This document shows positions 30,020 through 39,611 of a stretch of 64,000 nt of DNA, one piece after another. The stretch is from an uncultured Burkholderiales bacterium (GTDB taxonomy: Bacteria > Pseudomonadota > Gammaproteobacteria > Burkholderiales > Eutrophovitaceae), in NCBI GenBank assembly GCA_951812315.1, contig CATOSA010000008.1, positions 236,727 through 300,726 of the forward strand. The letters run 5' to 3'. Numbering within the stretch: the first letter of the stretch is position 1; every line of letters starts with the position of its first letter. The translations under genes were made by a program, and so were the position numbers. The notes under the pieces are model-generated. The model was not told where the DNA came from. It searched no databases and saw only the letters and a list, made by a program, of their open reading frames with translations.

Positions 30020-30535
30020 TTCTGTTGCCGCATATGCATTTTTCCGCCCGGGATAATCCCGACGGCGGCAATCCCTGCAGCTGCGATCCCTCCAGCGGAC
30101 GAAACAATGTCAGATGTTCTGATGGCTTCTGGCGAATCTGAACCGCAGTTGATTACTTCAGAACGGCAATCGCTTACGCCAGACTGATTCGTTGACGCTC
30201 AATTCGGGTTGCGAGCGAACCCATGGCGGATATTAATTGCAGAAAGTGCATCCTACCGACACATTTCGCTTAATATTTATCAATTACTTCTTACACCCCT
30301 CGATGCATTGCGTTCAATTACTTACACGCTCTTTCTCACGTAACGCAAAACAAACCGTCAGTAATCTCGAGAAACCATTTGTGATGCGGAGGCTGGTTTG
30401 CCAACAAAAAGTTGTTCTTTCAATTTCTTTTTCGTCGCGCAATCAATAGAGTCTCATGCACGATTCCACATTCGGTCATGTCGGATGTGCTCGTCAAAGA
30501 AATAGAACGATTAACCGGCGGTTGGGGAGGCCGCG

Positions 30536-32035
30536 GTGAACCGATTGGAATTCGTCAACAATAATCCAGAGCTGAGTCCCGAACTTCTGGAAGTCGTCAA
30601 AACCATCCAGGAAGCATTGAGCGAGAAACGCGCTCGATTGCAGTTCGAGACTGTCGACAGCGGATCTTCCGCGCTCGAAGAAGCGTTCTCGCGCGAGCGC
30701 GAGAAACGGCCCGCCAGTGACATCGTTTCGCATCCACATTTGCTCGCCGCAATCGTTCAGTCGGCGGGTGCTGCCATATTCAGCGAAACAATCGACGGCA
30801 CTGTCCTGACCTGGAACAAGGGTGCCCAGCGCATATTCGGGTTTACCGACGAAGAAGTAATCGGCAAAAGCCACGTGTGCATGTATCCGGACTTTCTCAA
30901 AAAAGAGGAAACCAAAGTCTGGCAACAGGTCACGGCTGGCGAAACGGTCACCAACTACGAAGCGATTCGCCAGGATCGCGACGGCCGGCTCGTAGATCTC
31001 GAAATGAGTATCTCGCCCATCATGGAAGAAGAAAAGGTCGTACGTGTTGTGATAGTTGCCCAAGACATTACCGAACGCAAAAGAATATTCAGGGCGCTCA
31101 TGGAAAGTGAGCGCAAACAACGTCAACGCGTTGCCGAGCTCAAAGCAGTCCTCGATGCCATTCCTACGCCTGTATGGATCGCCCATGACACTGAGTGCCG
31201 GCGCGTTACCGGCAACAATGCTGCCTATGGGATGCTGAAGCTGCCTCAGGGCAGCAATTTGTCATTTACCGCACCGGAGCACGACAGGCCGACGCACTAC
31301 GCCATCTATCGTAATGGCCGCGCACTGACCCCGAATGAGTTGCCTTTACAGATGGCTGCAGCGCGAGGCATTGAGGTACGTGATTTTGAGCAGGACATCG
31401 TTTTCGACGATGGCACCATTACCCATATGGTCGGAAACGCGACGCCGCTGCTCGATTCCGAGGGCAATGTCAGCGGCGCAGTATCCGCCGCGATCGATAT
31501 CACGGCACGAAAAAGCGCAGAAGAACAGATTCGCCGAATGGCGCATTTCGATTCACTCACCAATCTGCCCAATCGCGTATTGCTAATGGATCGTCTCGAA
31601 CGGGCAATCGCATTGTCAGCGCGTAATCAGACCCATACCGGTGTGCTGTTTATCGACCTGGACTATTTCAAGAATATCAATGACACACTCGGCCACCATG
31701 TCGGCGACATGCTGCTGCAACAAGTGGCGGACCGACTGCGCGAGTACGTGCGCGAAGTCGACACAGTTTCGCGCTTGGGAGGTGACGAGTTTGTAATCAT
31801 CGTTCCGGAATTGCGCCAACTGGAGGATGCCCGCCAGATTTCGCGCAAGCTGCTGCAGTCGCTCTCGGAGCCTTATGTGGTCAGTGGCCAGAAACTGGAA
31901 GTCACCCCCAGTATTGGCGTCAGCGTGTTTCCGGACCATGCGACCGAGCCGAGTGCACTGATTCGTCTTGCCGACCAGGCGATGTACCTGGCAAAGCAGG
32001 AAGGGCGCCGCACCATCCGCTTCTACGGAAGCTGA
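30536..32035 (+). CDS. PAS-domain-containing diguanylate cyclase (GGDEF)
   Basis: PAS-like (ILTWNKGAQRIFGFTDEEVIGK-type), RLGGDEFVII catalytic loop; GTG start. Confidence 0.9.
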   Translation: MNRLEFVNNNPELSPELLEVVKTIQEALSEKRARLQFETVDSGSSALEEAFSREREKRPASDIVSHPHLLAAIVQSAGAAIFSETIDGTVLTWNKGAQRIFGFTDEEVIGKSHVCMYPDFLKKEETKVWQQVTAGETVTNYEAIRQDRDGRLVDLEMSISPIMEEEKVVRVVIVAQDITERKRIFRALMESERKQRQRVAELKAVLDAIPTPVWIAHDTECRRVTGNNAAYGMLKLPQGSNLSFTAPEHDRPTHYAIYRNGRALTPNELPLQMAAARGIEVRDFEQDIVFDDGTITHMVGNATPLLDSEGNVSGAVSAAIDITARKSAEEQIRRMAHFDSLTNLPNRVLLMDRLERAIALSARNQTHTGVLFIDLDYFKNINDTLGHHVGDMLLQQVADRLREYVREVDTVSRLGGDEFVIIVPELRQLEDARQISRKLLQSLSEPYVVSGQKLEVTPSIGVSVFPDHATEPSALIRLADQAMYLAKQEGRRTIRFYGS

Positions 32036-32151
32036 GAACTACAAAATTGCGCGCCTGATACTTCCGTCGGTTAGCTCAAACCGAAAAACGCCGGATCAGT
32101 TGAAACCACAATGGCGCGTCTACGCGAGGCAGCGTCTATGCGATGCTGCGC

Positions 32152-33741
32152 CTATGACGAACCGCGTAGAAACTCAAAATCACAGCCATATGGCGCCTGC
32201 AATACCTGCTGCCGATACAGCCGCGCATAACCTCTGTCAGGCACTTCCGGTGCACGCCATGATGTCCGGCGCTTTTCAAGCTCGTTGTCCGGCACGAGAA
32301 GTTCGAGGCGACGTTTACTGACAGACAGCGCGATGCGGTCACCGTTGCGCACCAACGCCAGATTGCCGCCTGTTGCCGCGTCCGGGCTGACATGCAGAAC
32401 AACCGTGCCGAATGCGGAGCCGCTCATGCGCGCATCGGAGATGCGCACCATGTCCTTCACGCCAACCTGCGCGAGCTTGCGCGGTATCGGCAAATAGCCG
32501 GCTTCCGGCATGCACGATGCACTGCCCGGACCCGCATTCTTTAACACCAGGAAATCGTCTGCCGTCACATCGAGTGTTGGCGAGTCGATTCGCTCCGACA
32601 GGTCTTGCAGCGACTCGAATACGACCGCGCGCCCTTTACGTTCGAACAGATCGGGATTCGCGGCAGCGCGTTTGAGAATGGCGCCATTGGGCGCCAGACT
32701 GCCAAATAAGGCCACCAGCCCACCGTGCGGCTGATAAGGGTTACTGATGGGACGAACCACTTCACGATCAACATACGCGGGCGCTTGCTCAAGACGTTGC
32801 GCCAGTGTTTGCCCGCTCACGGTCATGCAATCCAGCTCCAGCAACTCCTTGAGTTCATCCAACACGACCTGCATACCGCCCGCGGCATACAGATCCTGCA
32901 TGTAGTGCTGGCCAGTAGGTTTGAGATCCACAAGTACAGGTGTTTCATCTGATAGGCGATTGAGTTGCTCCAGAGAAACCTCGATACCGCGCCGTCCCGC
33001 AATTGCTACCAGATGAATGATTGCGTTAGTCGAGCCACCGACGGCGAGCAGCACCCGCATGGCATTTCTGACTGACGCCGCCGTGATAATCTCGGAAGGC
33101 AGGGGCGAACCGGCACGTGCCATCTCCATGGCCCGCTCGCCGCATGCCTCGGCGACACGCAGGCGCTGTGCGTGAACAGCGGGAATCGCGGCACTGTCGG
33201 GCAAACTCATACCGAGCGCTTCAGTGATACACGCCATCGTGCTGGCAGTACCCATCACGGCACACGTACCCGCAGTGGTCGCAAGCTGGCCTTCAATCTC
33301 TTCTATGCCTTCGTCGCTGACTTCGCCCGCCCGGAACCTGGCCAAGAAGCGGCGACAGTCGGTGCAAGCGCCAATCATCACACAGGCATCAATCGGCTGT
33401 GCCCGAAGCATCTCTTCAACGTCGATCGACATCAGGTTGCGAAACATCATGCTGGTCGGTGACAGAAAAACTTCACCGAGAGAAATGGTTGGAAACTCGA
33501 TCGGCAGCCCGCCCGACTTCAGCACGCCACGCTTGACTACATCGACCAGTTCCGGCATCGATCGGTGACAGTTGTTGAATCCGCTCGCCGAGCTGGCAAT
33601 GCCGACGATCGGCCGGTCGAGCATGTCTTTCGAGTATCCCATCGACCGTGCGAACGAACGGCGCAAGTAGGATGCAAAATCCGGATCGCCGTAATTCGTG
33701 AGGTTACGGCGTAAACCGTGGGGCTTGTTCTTGTCGCTCAT
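32152..33741 (-). CDS. IlvD/Edd-family dehydratase, apparent internal deletion of the CDKT segment
   Basis: GACTDCRRFLARFRAGE, GTASTMACITEALGMSLP, VGGSTNAIIHL, MSGSAFGTVVLHVSPD. Confidence 0.85.
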   Translation of the reverse strand: MSDKNKPHGLRRNLTNYGDPDFASYLRRSFARSMGYSKDMLDRPIVGIASSASGFNNCHRSMPELVDVVKRGVLKSGGLPIEFPTISLGEVFLSPTSMMFRNLMSIDVEEMLRAQPIDACVMIGACTDCRRFLARFRAGEVSDEGIEEIEGQLATTAGTCAVMGTASTMACITEALGMSLPDSAAIPAVHAQRLRVAEACGERAMEMARAGSPLPSEIITAASVRNAMRVLLAVGGSTNAIIHLVAIAGRRGIEVSLEQLNRLSDETPVLVDLKPTGQHYMQDLYAAGGMQVVLDELKELLELDCMTVSGQTLAQRLEQAPAYVDREVVRPISNPYQPHGGLVALFGSLAPNGAILKRAAANPDLFERKGRAVVFESLQDLSERIDSPTLDVTADDFLVLKNAGPGSASCMPEAGYLPIPRKLAQVGVKDMVRISDARMSGSAFGTVVLHVSPDAATGGNLALVRNGDRIALSVSKRRLELLVPDNELEKRRTSWRAPEVPDRGYARLYRQQVLQAPYGCDFEFLRGSS

Positions 33742-33788
33742 TATCGTCGCTACCCGAAATTCAGAAGCTGGTGTAGTGCTCCACTAGA

Positions 33789-34427
33789 TTAGGGGTCTGA
33801 TGACTGGCCCACCACCCGTATGCCTTTGGCATTGCTTTGCGGCAACGCCTGCCCGGCGGTCGGTTCTTCCGAGGCCGCCGATTCAGCCTTGTGGCGGAGC
33901 GCGCTGGCCTGAGCGCCGCTTCTCACCGCACTTGCCTGAGCGCCGCTTCTTAACGCGCTGGCCCGAGCGCGATTTTCGGCCATCGTGATATGCCGCCACA
34001 CGCGGCCGCGCCAAATGTGCCAACCCGCAAGGGCCGGCAGGCTGAACCCTACGACCCAGTGAAAGATTGAAAGGAATGAACGTGCTGTCTCGCTTCCAAT
34101 GTAATAGAGCAGATAGCCGCTTACCGTCAGCGCAAGCATCACGCCAAAAAATATCGAACCTGTGACGCGATTACGCGCGGCACGCCATGCGCGCCGTACG
34201 TGGCCCGGCATTACGCTCCCGAACCCAATCAGCAAACCCGCAGCCGAGATACCGTGAATGGCCAGGAACCAAGGTTCCAACGGGTGCAAGGTCGGACCGA
34301 AATCACCTGGTATGCGGACAAAATAATGGAACAGCAGCCACAAGGCGCCAGACAGGATCAGTACTGTTCCCATTCCATACAGGTACGCCTGGTGCCATTC
34401 GCCCAAGCGGATTGGCGGAGCATTCAT
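33789..34427 (-). CDS. Four-TM membrane protein, possible heme-b (cytochrome b-like) subunit
   Basis: Histidine-containing hydrophobic segments (LLFHYF, LAIHGISAAG, FHWVVGFSLPALAGWHIWRGR); C-terminal Ala/Arg-rich repeat. Confidence 0.55.
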   Translation of the reverse strand: MNAPPIRLGEWHQAYLYGMGTVLILSGALWLLFHYFVRIPGDFGPTLHPLEPWFLAIHGISAAGLLIGFGSVMPGHVRRAWRAARNRVTGSIFFGVMLALTVSGYLLYYIGSETARSFLSIFHWVVGFSLPALAGWHIWRGRVWRHITMAENRARASALRSGAQASAVRSGAQASALRHKAESAASEEPTAGQALPQSNAKGIRVVGQSSDP

Positions 34428-35482
34428 TGCACCGCCCCGGAGACATTGATATCGGCCAGATCGGTGTTACTTGACGACGTCAACGATGTCGCTTGCACCG
34501 CCTCCGGCTTCGCAACGAACGATTCGCAACGTCCGTTGTTATCCCGCAATCGCTTCTGATATTCGCCGCCGTCGATCAGGGCCGGCCCGTCAGGCCCGAG
34601 CATGAAGCCAACCGCATCATGGTTGTGCAATATTTTTCCGCTTTCCGGTCCCATTACCAGAACGCATTTGGCAAGCGCATCGGCAATCACGCAAGTTTTG
34701 GCACGCACCGACGCGGAATGACCGCCAATTACCGGCGCGCTATCTCGCGGATCGAGCACGACGCCGGCCGGACCGGGACCCGTGTCTGCCGCGTAGTTTG
34801 CGCTGGTGGCAAACGCACACTCCTGCAGCGTGGCGCGCGCGCCCATAATTTGAGGATTAACCGGATCGCGCACTTCTACAGGGACGCTCTCGTCGCCGAA
34901 CACACGCAGGTCACCGCCGGCATTGACACAACCGTTGTCTACACCCAGCTCCTGTAACACCCTGACCGCGCAATCCACGGCATACCCCTTGGCAATACCG
35001 CCGACATCGATCGCCAATGGCCGTCGGAAACGCACGCGGTTTGCGTCCAGAATATCAACATCGCGCCAGGACGCAGTACGCGAGGACGCATTACGCCAAA
35101 ACCCATTACGCGAGGATCCAGTGCGATCGGCCAAATGGCTCTGCATTCTCGGCAGATCACCGCGCGCCATCATTTCGCCGCCCACAGTGATATCGAATAC
35201 ACCATCACTGGACAATGAAATTTCGTTCGCCAGTTTGATGACATGCCAGGTGCGCGGGTCAACCTTCACTACGCTCCCGGCGGCACTATTCAGCCGCGAA
35301 ATGTCGCTGCCGGCCAAATGAAAGCTCATGATGTCGTGAATTGATGCGATTGCGTCGAACGCGGCGTTCGCTGATTTGTGCAACTTGTTTGCGTCGTTGC
35401 CCGCCAGCGAAATCTCGACCAGCGTGCCCAGTAATGGCCGGGCGCGTCTAACGCGCTTGCAACGCGTAATCATAGGTTGCAA
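34424..35482 (-). CDS. ApbE-family FAD:protein FMN transferase
   Basis: RARPLLGTLVEISLAG; DVGGIAKGYAVDCA; NAGGDLRVFG. Overlaps downstream CDS by 4 nt. Confidence 0.85.
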   Translation of the reverse strand: MQPMITRCKRVRRARPLLGTLVEISLAGNDANKLHKSANAAFDAIASIHDIMSFHLAGSDISRLNSAAGSVVKVDPRTWHVIKLANEISLSSDGVFDITVGGEMMARGDLPRMQSHLADRTGSSRNGFWRNASSRTASWRDVDILDANRVRFRRPLAIDVGGIAKGYAVDCAVRVLQELGVDNGCVNAGGDLRVFGDESVPVEVRDPVNPQIMGARATLQECAFATSANYAADTGPGPAGVVLDPRDSAPVIGGHSASVRAKTCVIADALAKCVLVMGPESGKILHNHDAVGFMLGPDGPALIDGGEYQKRLRDNNGRCESFVAKPEAVQATSLTSSSNTDLADINVSGAVQ

Positions 35483-36002
35483 GCAATCTTTTCACGCCTT
35501 CGGCGACGTGCCGGCAAGACATGGTCGCACCTGAAATGTTCTTGATGTCATTATCAAGCGTTACCGGGTCACCGAATTTCTTGCCGATGAACTGCGCGCG
35601 CCAGGCCGGATTGCGAATCTCGTAGCCGTAGCTTTCGCGGTAGACAAGGACCTCGATCTGCCGGACGCGGCCGTCAGCCTCGAGCGCCACGGCATAGGTA
35701 ATGTATTCGTGCTTGCCGTAAACCTCGTCGATAATGAAGTAGCCAACCAGCTTGTCGCCTTCCATCACTTCCCACAGCGGCTGCTTTTTTCTTTCGACCT
35801 TGACCCCGGATGCCTTGTATATCGCCGACTGCGCTGCTTCGCTGAATTTCAGGTCGTTACGTTCGAAGTTCGCTCTTTTGCCGAACATCAGCTTTTGCGC
35901 CTGGCTAATCGTCAAATACTGCGCTGCCTGTACATTACCGGCAACGGCAATCGCAGCAACCGGCAGCGCTACGAAACGTACCCAATCATCGTTTGTGGCC
36001 AT
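35448..36002 (-). CDS. FMN-binding domain protein (exported)
   Basis: Signal-like VALPVAAIAVAGNVQA; flavinylation-type motif ISGATMS near the C-terminus (35517-35534). Confidence 0.75.
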   Translation of the reverse strand: MATNDDWVRFVALPVAAIAVAGNVQAAQYLTISQAQKLMFGKRANFERNDLKFSEAAQSAIYKASGVKVERKKQPLWEVMEGDKLVGYFIIDEVYGKHEYITYAVALEADGRVRQIEVLVYRESYGYEIRNPAWRAQFIGKKFGDPVTLDNDIKNISGATMSCRHVAEGVKRLLATYDYALQAR

Positions 36003-36279
36003 GGCCAGTCTCACTTAGCAGCGTGCACGAGCCGCGCACGCCCCATCGAATAACGTTGTTCATTGAAGAACAAGGCCGCCTGCCACTCAGGCACATCCAG
36101 GATCAATCTCGCTTTCATATTCCCTCTGATGGAAAACGCCGTCACGAGTCATCCGATTATTGGAACCAGCAACCGGCATGGGGCCTCGATCGTATTGCGA
36201 CTAGTTATTATTTGCAACTCGGCCGTTTATTGCCTTGACCAATGCCTCGCGACCCGTTGCACCTCCCGCCTGCGTTCTT

Positions 36280-37050
36280 CTATTCCCGGCTCCAGCCAAT
36301 TTCAAATGCAGTCTGCGGCCCTACAAGTACCATGTCGAGCGCTTTTGGCACAATTGACCGATGCGGCGCGACCGGAATACGCCCACCCATAATTTCCGCA
36401 AACCGCTGCGGGTACAGTGGCGCCAGATCCGGTTCGGCATAGCCGATGGGGAAAATTGGCTGGTTGGTCGAGGGTTCATACTTGTCGCTTGCCCCAAGGG
36501 TATGCAGCAGTTCATGCGTGATCACGACATTGTTGTCCGTGGTCATTTTGTCGATCGCAAACAGGTTTGCAACGCCGATCAGGCCTTTTTGCAAGCCCAC
36601 CGAATGCGCCAGGCGCTGCGCCGTCGACGGGTGATGATAGAGCGCGTAAATCTTCACATCCGGTTCCAGAATCGGGTGCTCCCCATGGCGCCAGGCCCAA
36701 TAGCGCAACTGCAGGCTCCACAGCATCACGCTCGGGATTGAGCCGCCAACTGGCGGCGCCGGCGGCACGTTAGCGACCTCAGGTCCGATGTACACGTCGA
36801 CAGGACTGATCAGGTCTATACCGTATTGCTGCGCCTCCTCGCGCATGAACGTCCGGATGTCTTCGAAGCTGTCATCTCCAAGCGTACTGATGTAGGCCGC
36901 TGTCCGTGGCGTGCCATCGGCATTGATCGGAAACACCACGACATTCAAGGCACGTTGCCACGATGTCGTGCGAACACGCGTCTGGCACGTGCCAAATGCA
37001 ACAGTCAGCAGCACGAACAGCAGTATCAGTATGCGAACCTTCTTCGCCAT
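36280..37050 (-). CDS. Putative exported metzincin-like metalloprotease
   Basis: HELLHTLGASD matches HExxHxxGxxD; N-terminal hydrophobic signal. Confidence 0.55.
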   Translation of the reverse strand: MAKKVRILILLFVLLTVAFGTCQTRVRTTSWQRALNVVVFPINADGTPRTAAYISTLGDDSFEDIRTFMREEAQQYGIDLISPVDVYIGPEVANVPPAPPVGGSIPSVMLWSLQLRYWAWRHGEHPILEPDVKIYALYHHPSTAQRLAHSVGLQKGLIGVANLFAIDKMTTDNNVVITHELLHTLGASDKYEPSTNQPIFPIGYAEPDLAPLYPQRFAEIMGGRIPVAPHRSIVPKALDMVLVGPQTAFEIGWSRE

Positions 37051-37065
37051 ACCATGGGAGAGAAC

Positions 37066-38238
37066 TCAGATGCGTTCGATCACCGTAGCGGTCGCCTGTC
37101 CGTGGCCGATACACATGACTTGCAACCCGAATGTGCCATCAGTCGCTTCGAGCCCACTGAGCATTTTCGCCATCAACCCGCCGCCAGTCGCACCCAACGG
37201 ATGACCATGGGCGATCGCGCCACCCCACGGATTGACCTTGTCCATGTCCGGCTTCAGTTCCTTTGCCCACGACAGAACAACCGATGCAAACGCCTCGTTG
37301 ATCTCGATCCAGTCCAGATCGTCCATCGACAGGCCGGCTTTTTTCAGGGCGCGCTGGGTTGCCGGAATAACCCCGGTCAATTGCAGCATCGGATCCGATC
37401 CGACCGCCACACGCGCACGGAATCGCGCCTTTGGCTTCAGTCCATCAGCCAGCGCCACGTCCTTGTTGGCCACCAAAACGGCAGAAGCACCATCTGATAT
37501 CTGGCTGGAATTGGCCGCGGTAACAATACCGTTTCCGTCAGGCCGGAACGCCAGCTTCAGCGACGCGATCTTGGCTTCGTCCAGTTGCGCGCGCACACCT
37601 TCATCTCTGTCCAGAATCATTGGCTGCGCTTCAGCCGACACGGCGTCAACGGAAACGATTTCCTTGTACGAACCCGCTGCCTGGGCATGTGCAGCACGTC
37701 GATGGCTCTCCTTGGCAAACTCGTCGACATCGTTGCGCGACAGCGACCACTTGTCGGAAATTCGCTCGGCACTCTCGCCCTGGTGAATCAGTTCATGGCG
37801 CTTAAACAGTTCGGGATTCAGCACGTCGAAATCACTGACTTGCTTGCCAAGCCCGATATCGAGGAACATCGGCGCACGCGTCATGCTTTCGACGCCACTA
37901 CCGATAACGTAGTCCATGTCGCCCGCACTTACCGCCTGCGCGGCAAAATGCACCGCCTGTTGCGACGATCCGCACATCCGGTTCAGCGACACACCGGACA
38001 CCGTCGTCGGCAGCTCGGACAGCAACACCGCGAGCCGCGCCGGATTCGCACCCTGTTCGCCAGCCAGCGTGACGGTGCCGTCAACCACGTCCTCGATTTT
38101 CTCCGGTGCGATTCCGCTTCGATCGATCAACCCGTCCAGCGTATGCGCCAGCAGGCTGTCCGGCCGTTGTTCACGTAGCGCACCGCCGCGCCTGCCAAAT
38201 GGCGTACGAACTGCATCCACAATAACTGCTTCGGTCAT
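37066..38238 (-). CDS. Acetyl-CoA C-acyltransferase (thiolase)
   Basis: [36 protein letters not shown]-type motif, [13 protein letters not shown]. Confidence 0.92.
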   Translation of the reverse strand: MTEAVIVDAVRTPFGRRGGALREQRPDSLLAHTLDGLIDRSGIAPEKIEDVVDGTVTLAGEQGANPARLAVLLSELPTTVSGVSLNRMCGSSQQAVHFAAQAVSAGDMDYVIGSGVESMTRAPMFLDIGLGKQVSDFDVLNPELFKRHELIHQGESAERISDKWSLSRNDVDEFAKESHRRAAHAQAAGSYKEIVSVDAVSAEAQPMILDRDEGVRAQLDEAKIASLKLAFRPDGNGIVTAANSSQISDGASAVLVANKDVALADGLKPKARFRARVAVGSDPMLQLTGVIPATQRALKKAGLSMDDLDWIEINEAFASVVLSWAKELKPDMDKVNPWGGAIAHGHPLGATGGGLMAKMLSGLEATDGTFGLQVMCIGHGQATATVIERI

Positions 38239-38447
38239 ACAACCTCCTATCGGAAATGAGTCTGTTGCTTAACCAGATATTGATCGTAACAACAGTATTT
38301 ATCGTACCAGTGTATTTGCCGTACTGGGTCGATCATCACGCGGCACGGATCAGACAATCGCCGCTGGTAAGTATCGTTGCCAGCCTGTATCACATCAGCC
38401 GAATAATGCATCAATCAGCCCCATCGTGTCGTGACAAGGCTATGCAA

Positions 38448-39583
38448 TCACCGGCGCGACAATTCTCGCGCAATGATATTGCGCTGTATTTCGCTACTGC
38501 CTTCGTATATCTGGAAGACCTTGGCATCGCGAAACAATTTCTCAACCGGATAATCGGTGCTGTAGCCCATTCCGCCAAATACCTGGATCGCCTCTGTTGT
38601 CACCCACATGGCGCTGTCAGCCGCGAACGTTTTCGCATATGCCGCCTGCTGCGTATTGCGCTGACCATCATCCAGCAACCATGCCGCCTGAAGAATCAGC
38701 AAACGGCTCGCTTCGGTGCGAATCGCCATGTCGGCGAGTTTGTGCCCGATGGCCTGATGCTCGATGATGGGCTTTCCCATCGTGTGGCGGGTCGTCGCAT
38801 AATCAACCGACTCATCCAGCGCCCGTTGCATCAGGCCCAGCGCACCTGCCGCCACCATCGGCCGCGAACGGTCGAATACTTTCATGGCCACCATGAAGCC
38901 TTCGCCCTCTTCGCCGATGAGCGCACTGGCTGGTACTTTAACGTCTTCAAAGAACACTTCGGCCGCCGGCGCCGCGCGCTGGCCCATTTTTCCCAGCGGT
39001 TTTCCAACGCTAACCCCGGCGCTGTCGCGATCGACCAGAAACGCGCTCATGCCGCGATGTCCGCCATCCGGGTCTGTTCTGGCAAATACGACGAAGAATT
39101 GCGCCAGAGACGAATTCGATATCCATACCTTGTTGCCGTTGAGCACATAGGTATCACCACCGCGCACGGCACGCGTCTTGATCGCTGACAATCCGATCCG
39201 GCATCCGGTTCGGTAAGCGCGTAACCGCCGAATTCCCCGCTATTCAGTCTTGAAAAAACCTGCTTCTTCTGTTCGACGGAACCGGCAACATGAAACACGT
39301 CCGCAATGACCGAGTTGAGTCCAAGTGCGCCATTGATTCCGGTACAGGCCCAGGCCAGTTCCTGTGTCACCAGCGCCAGATCGAACGCACCCAGACCACT
39401 GCCGCCATATTCGGCCGGTACGGTGACATTTACCAGACCGACGTCACGAGCTTTATCCATCAACTCCAGTGGGAAATTTGCTTCACGATCGCATTGCGCG
39501 GCAATCGGCAGAATCTCGGAACGGGCGAAGTCCCGCGCCGCCTGCTGAATCAGTTTTTGTTGCTCGTTAAGTTCGAAGTTCAT
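38448..39583 (-). pseudogene. Acyl-CoA dehydrogenase, single-base frameshift
   Basis: ORF 39047-39583 ends ...TEPDAGSD then shifts; ORF 38448-39191 resumes [25 protein letters not shown] and runs to [40 protein letters not shown]. Confidence 0.9.
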
Positions 39584-39611
39584 TATTCAAATTCCAAGGA
39601 TTCTGGATCGT

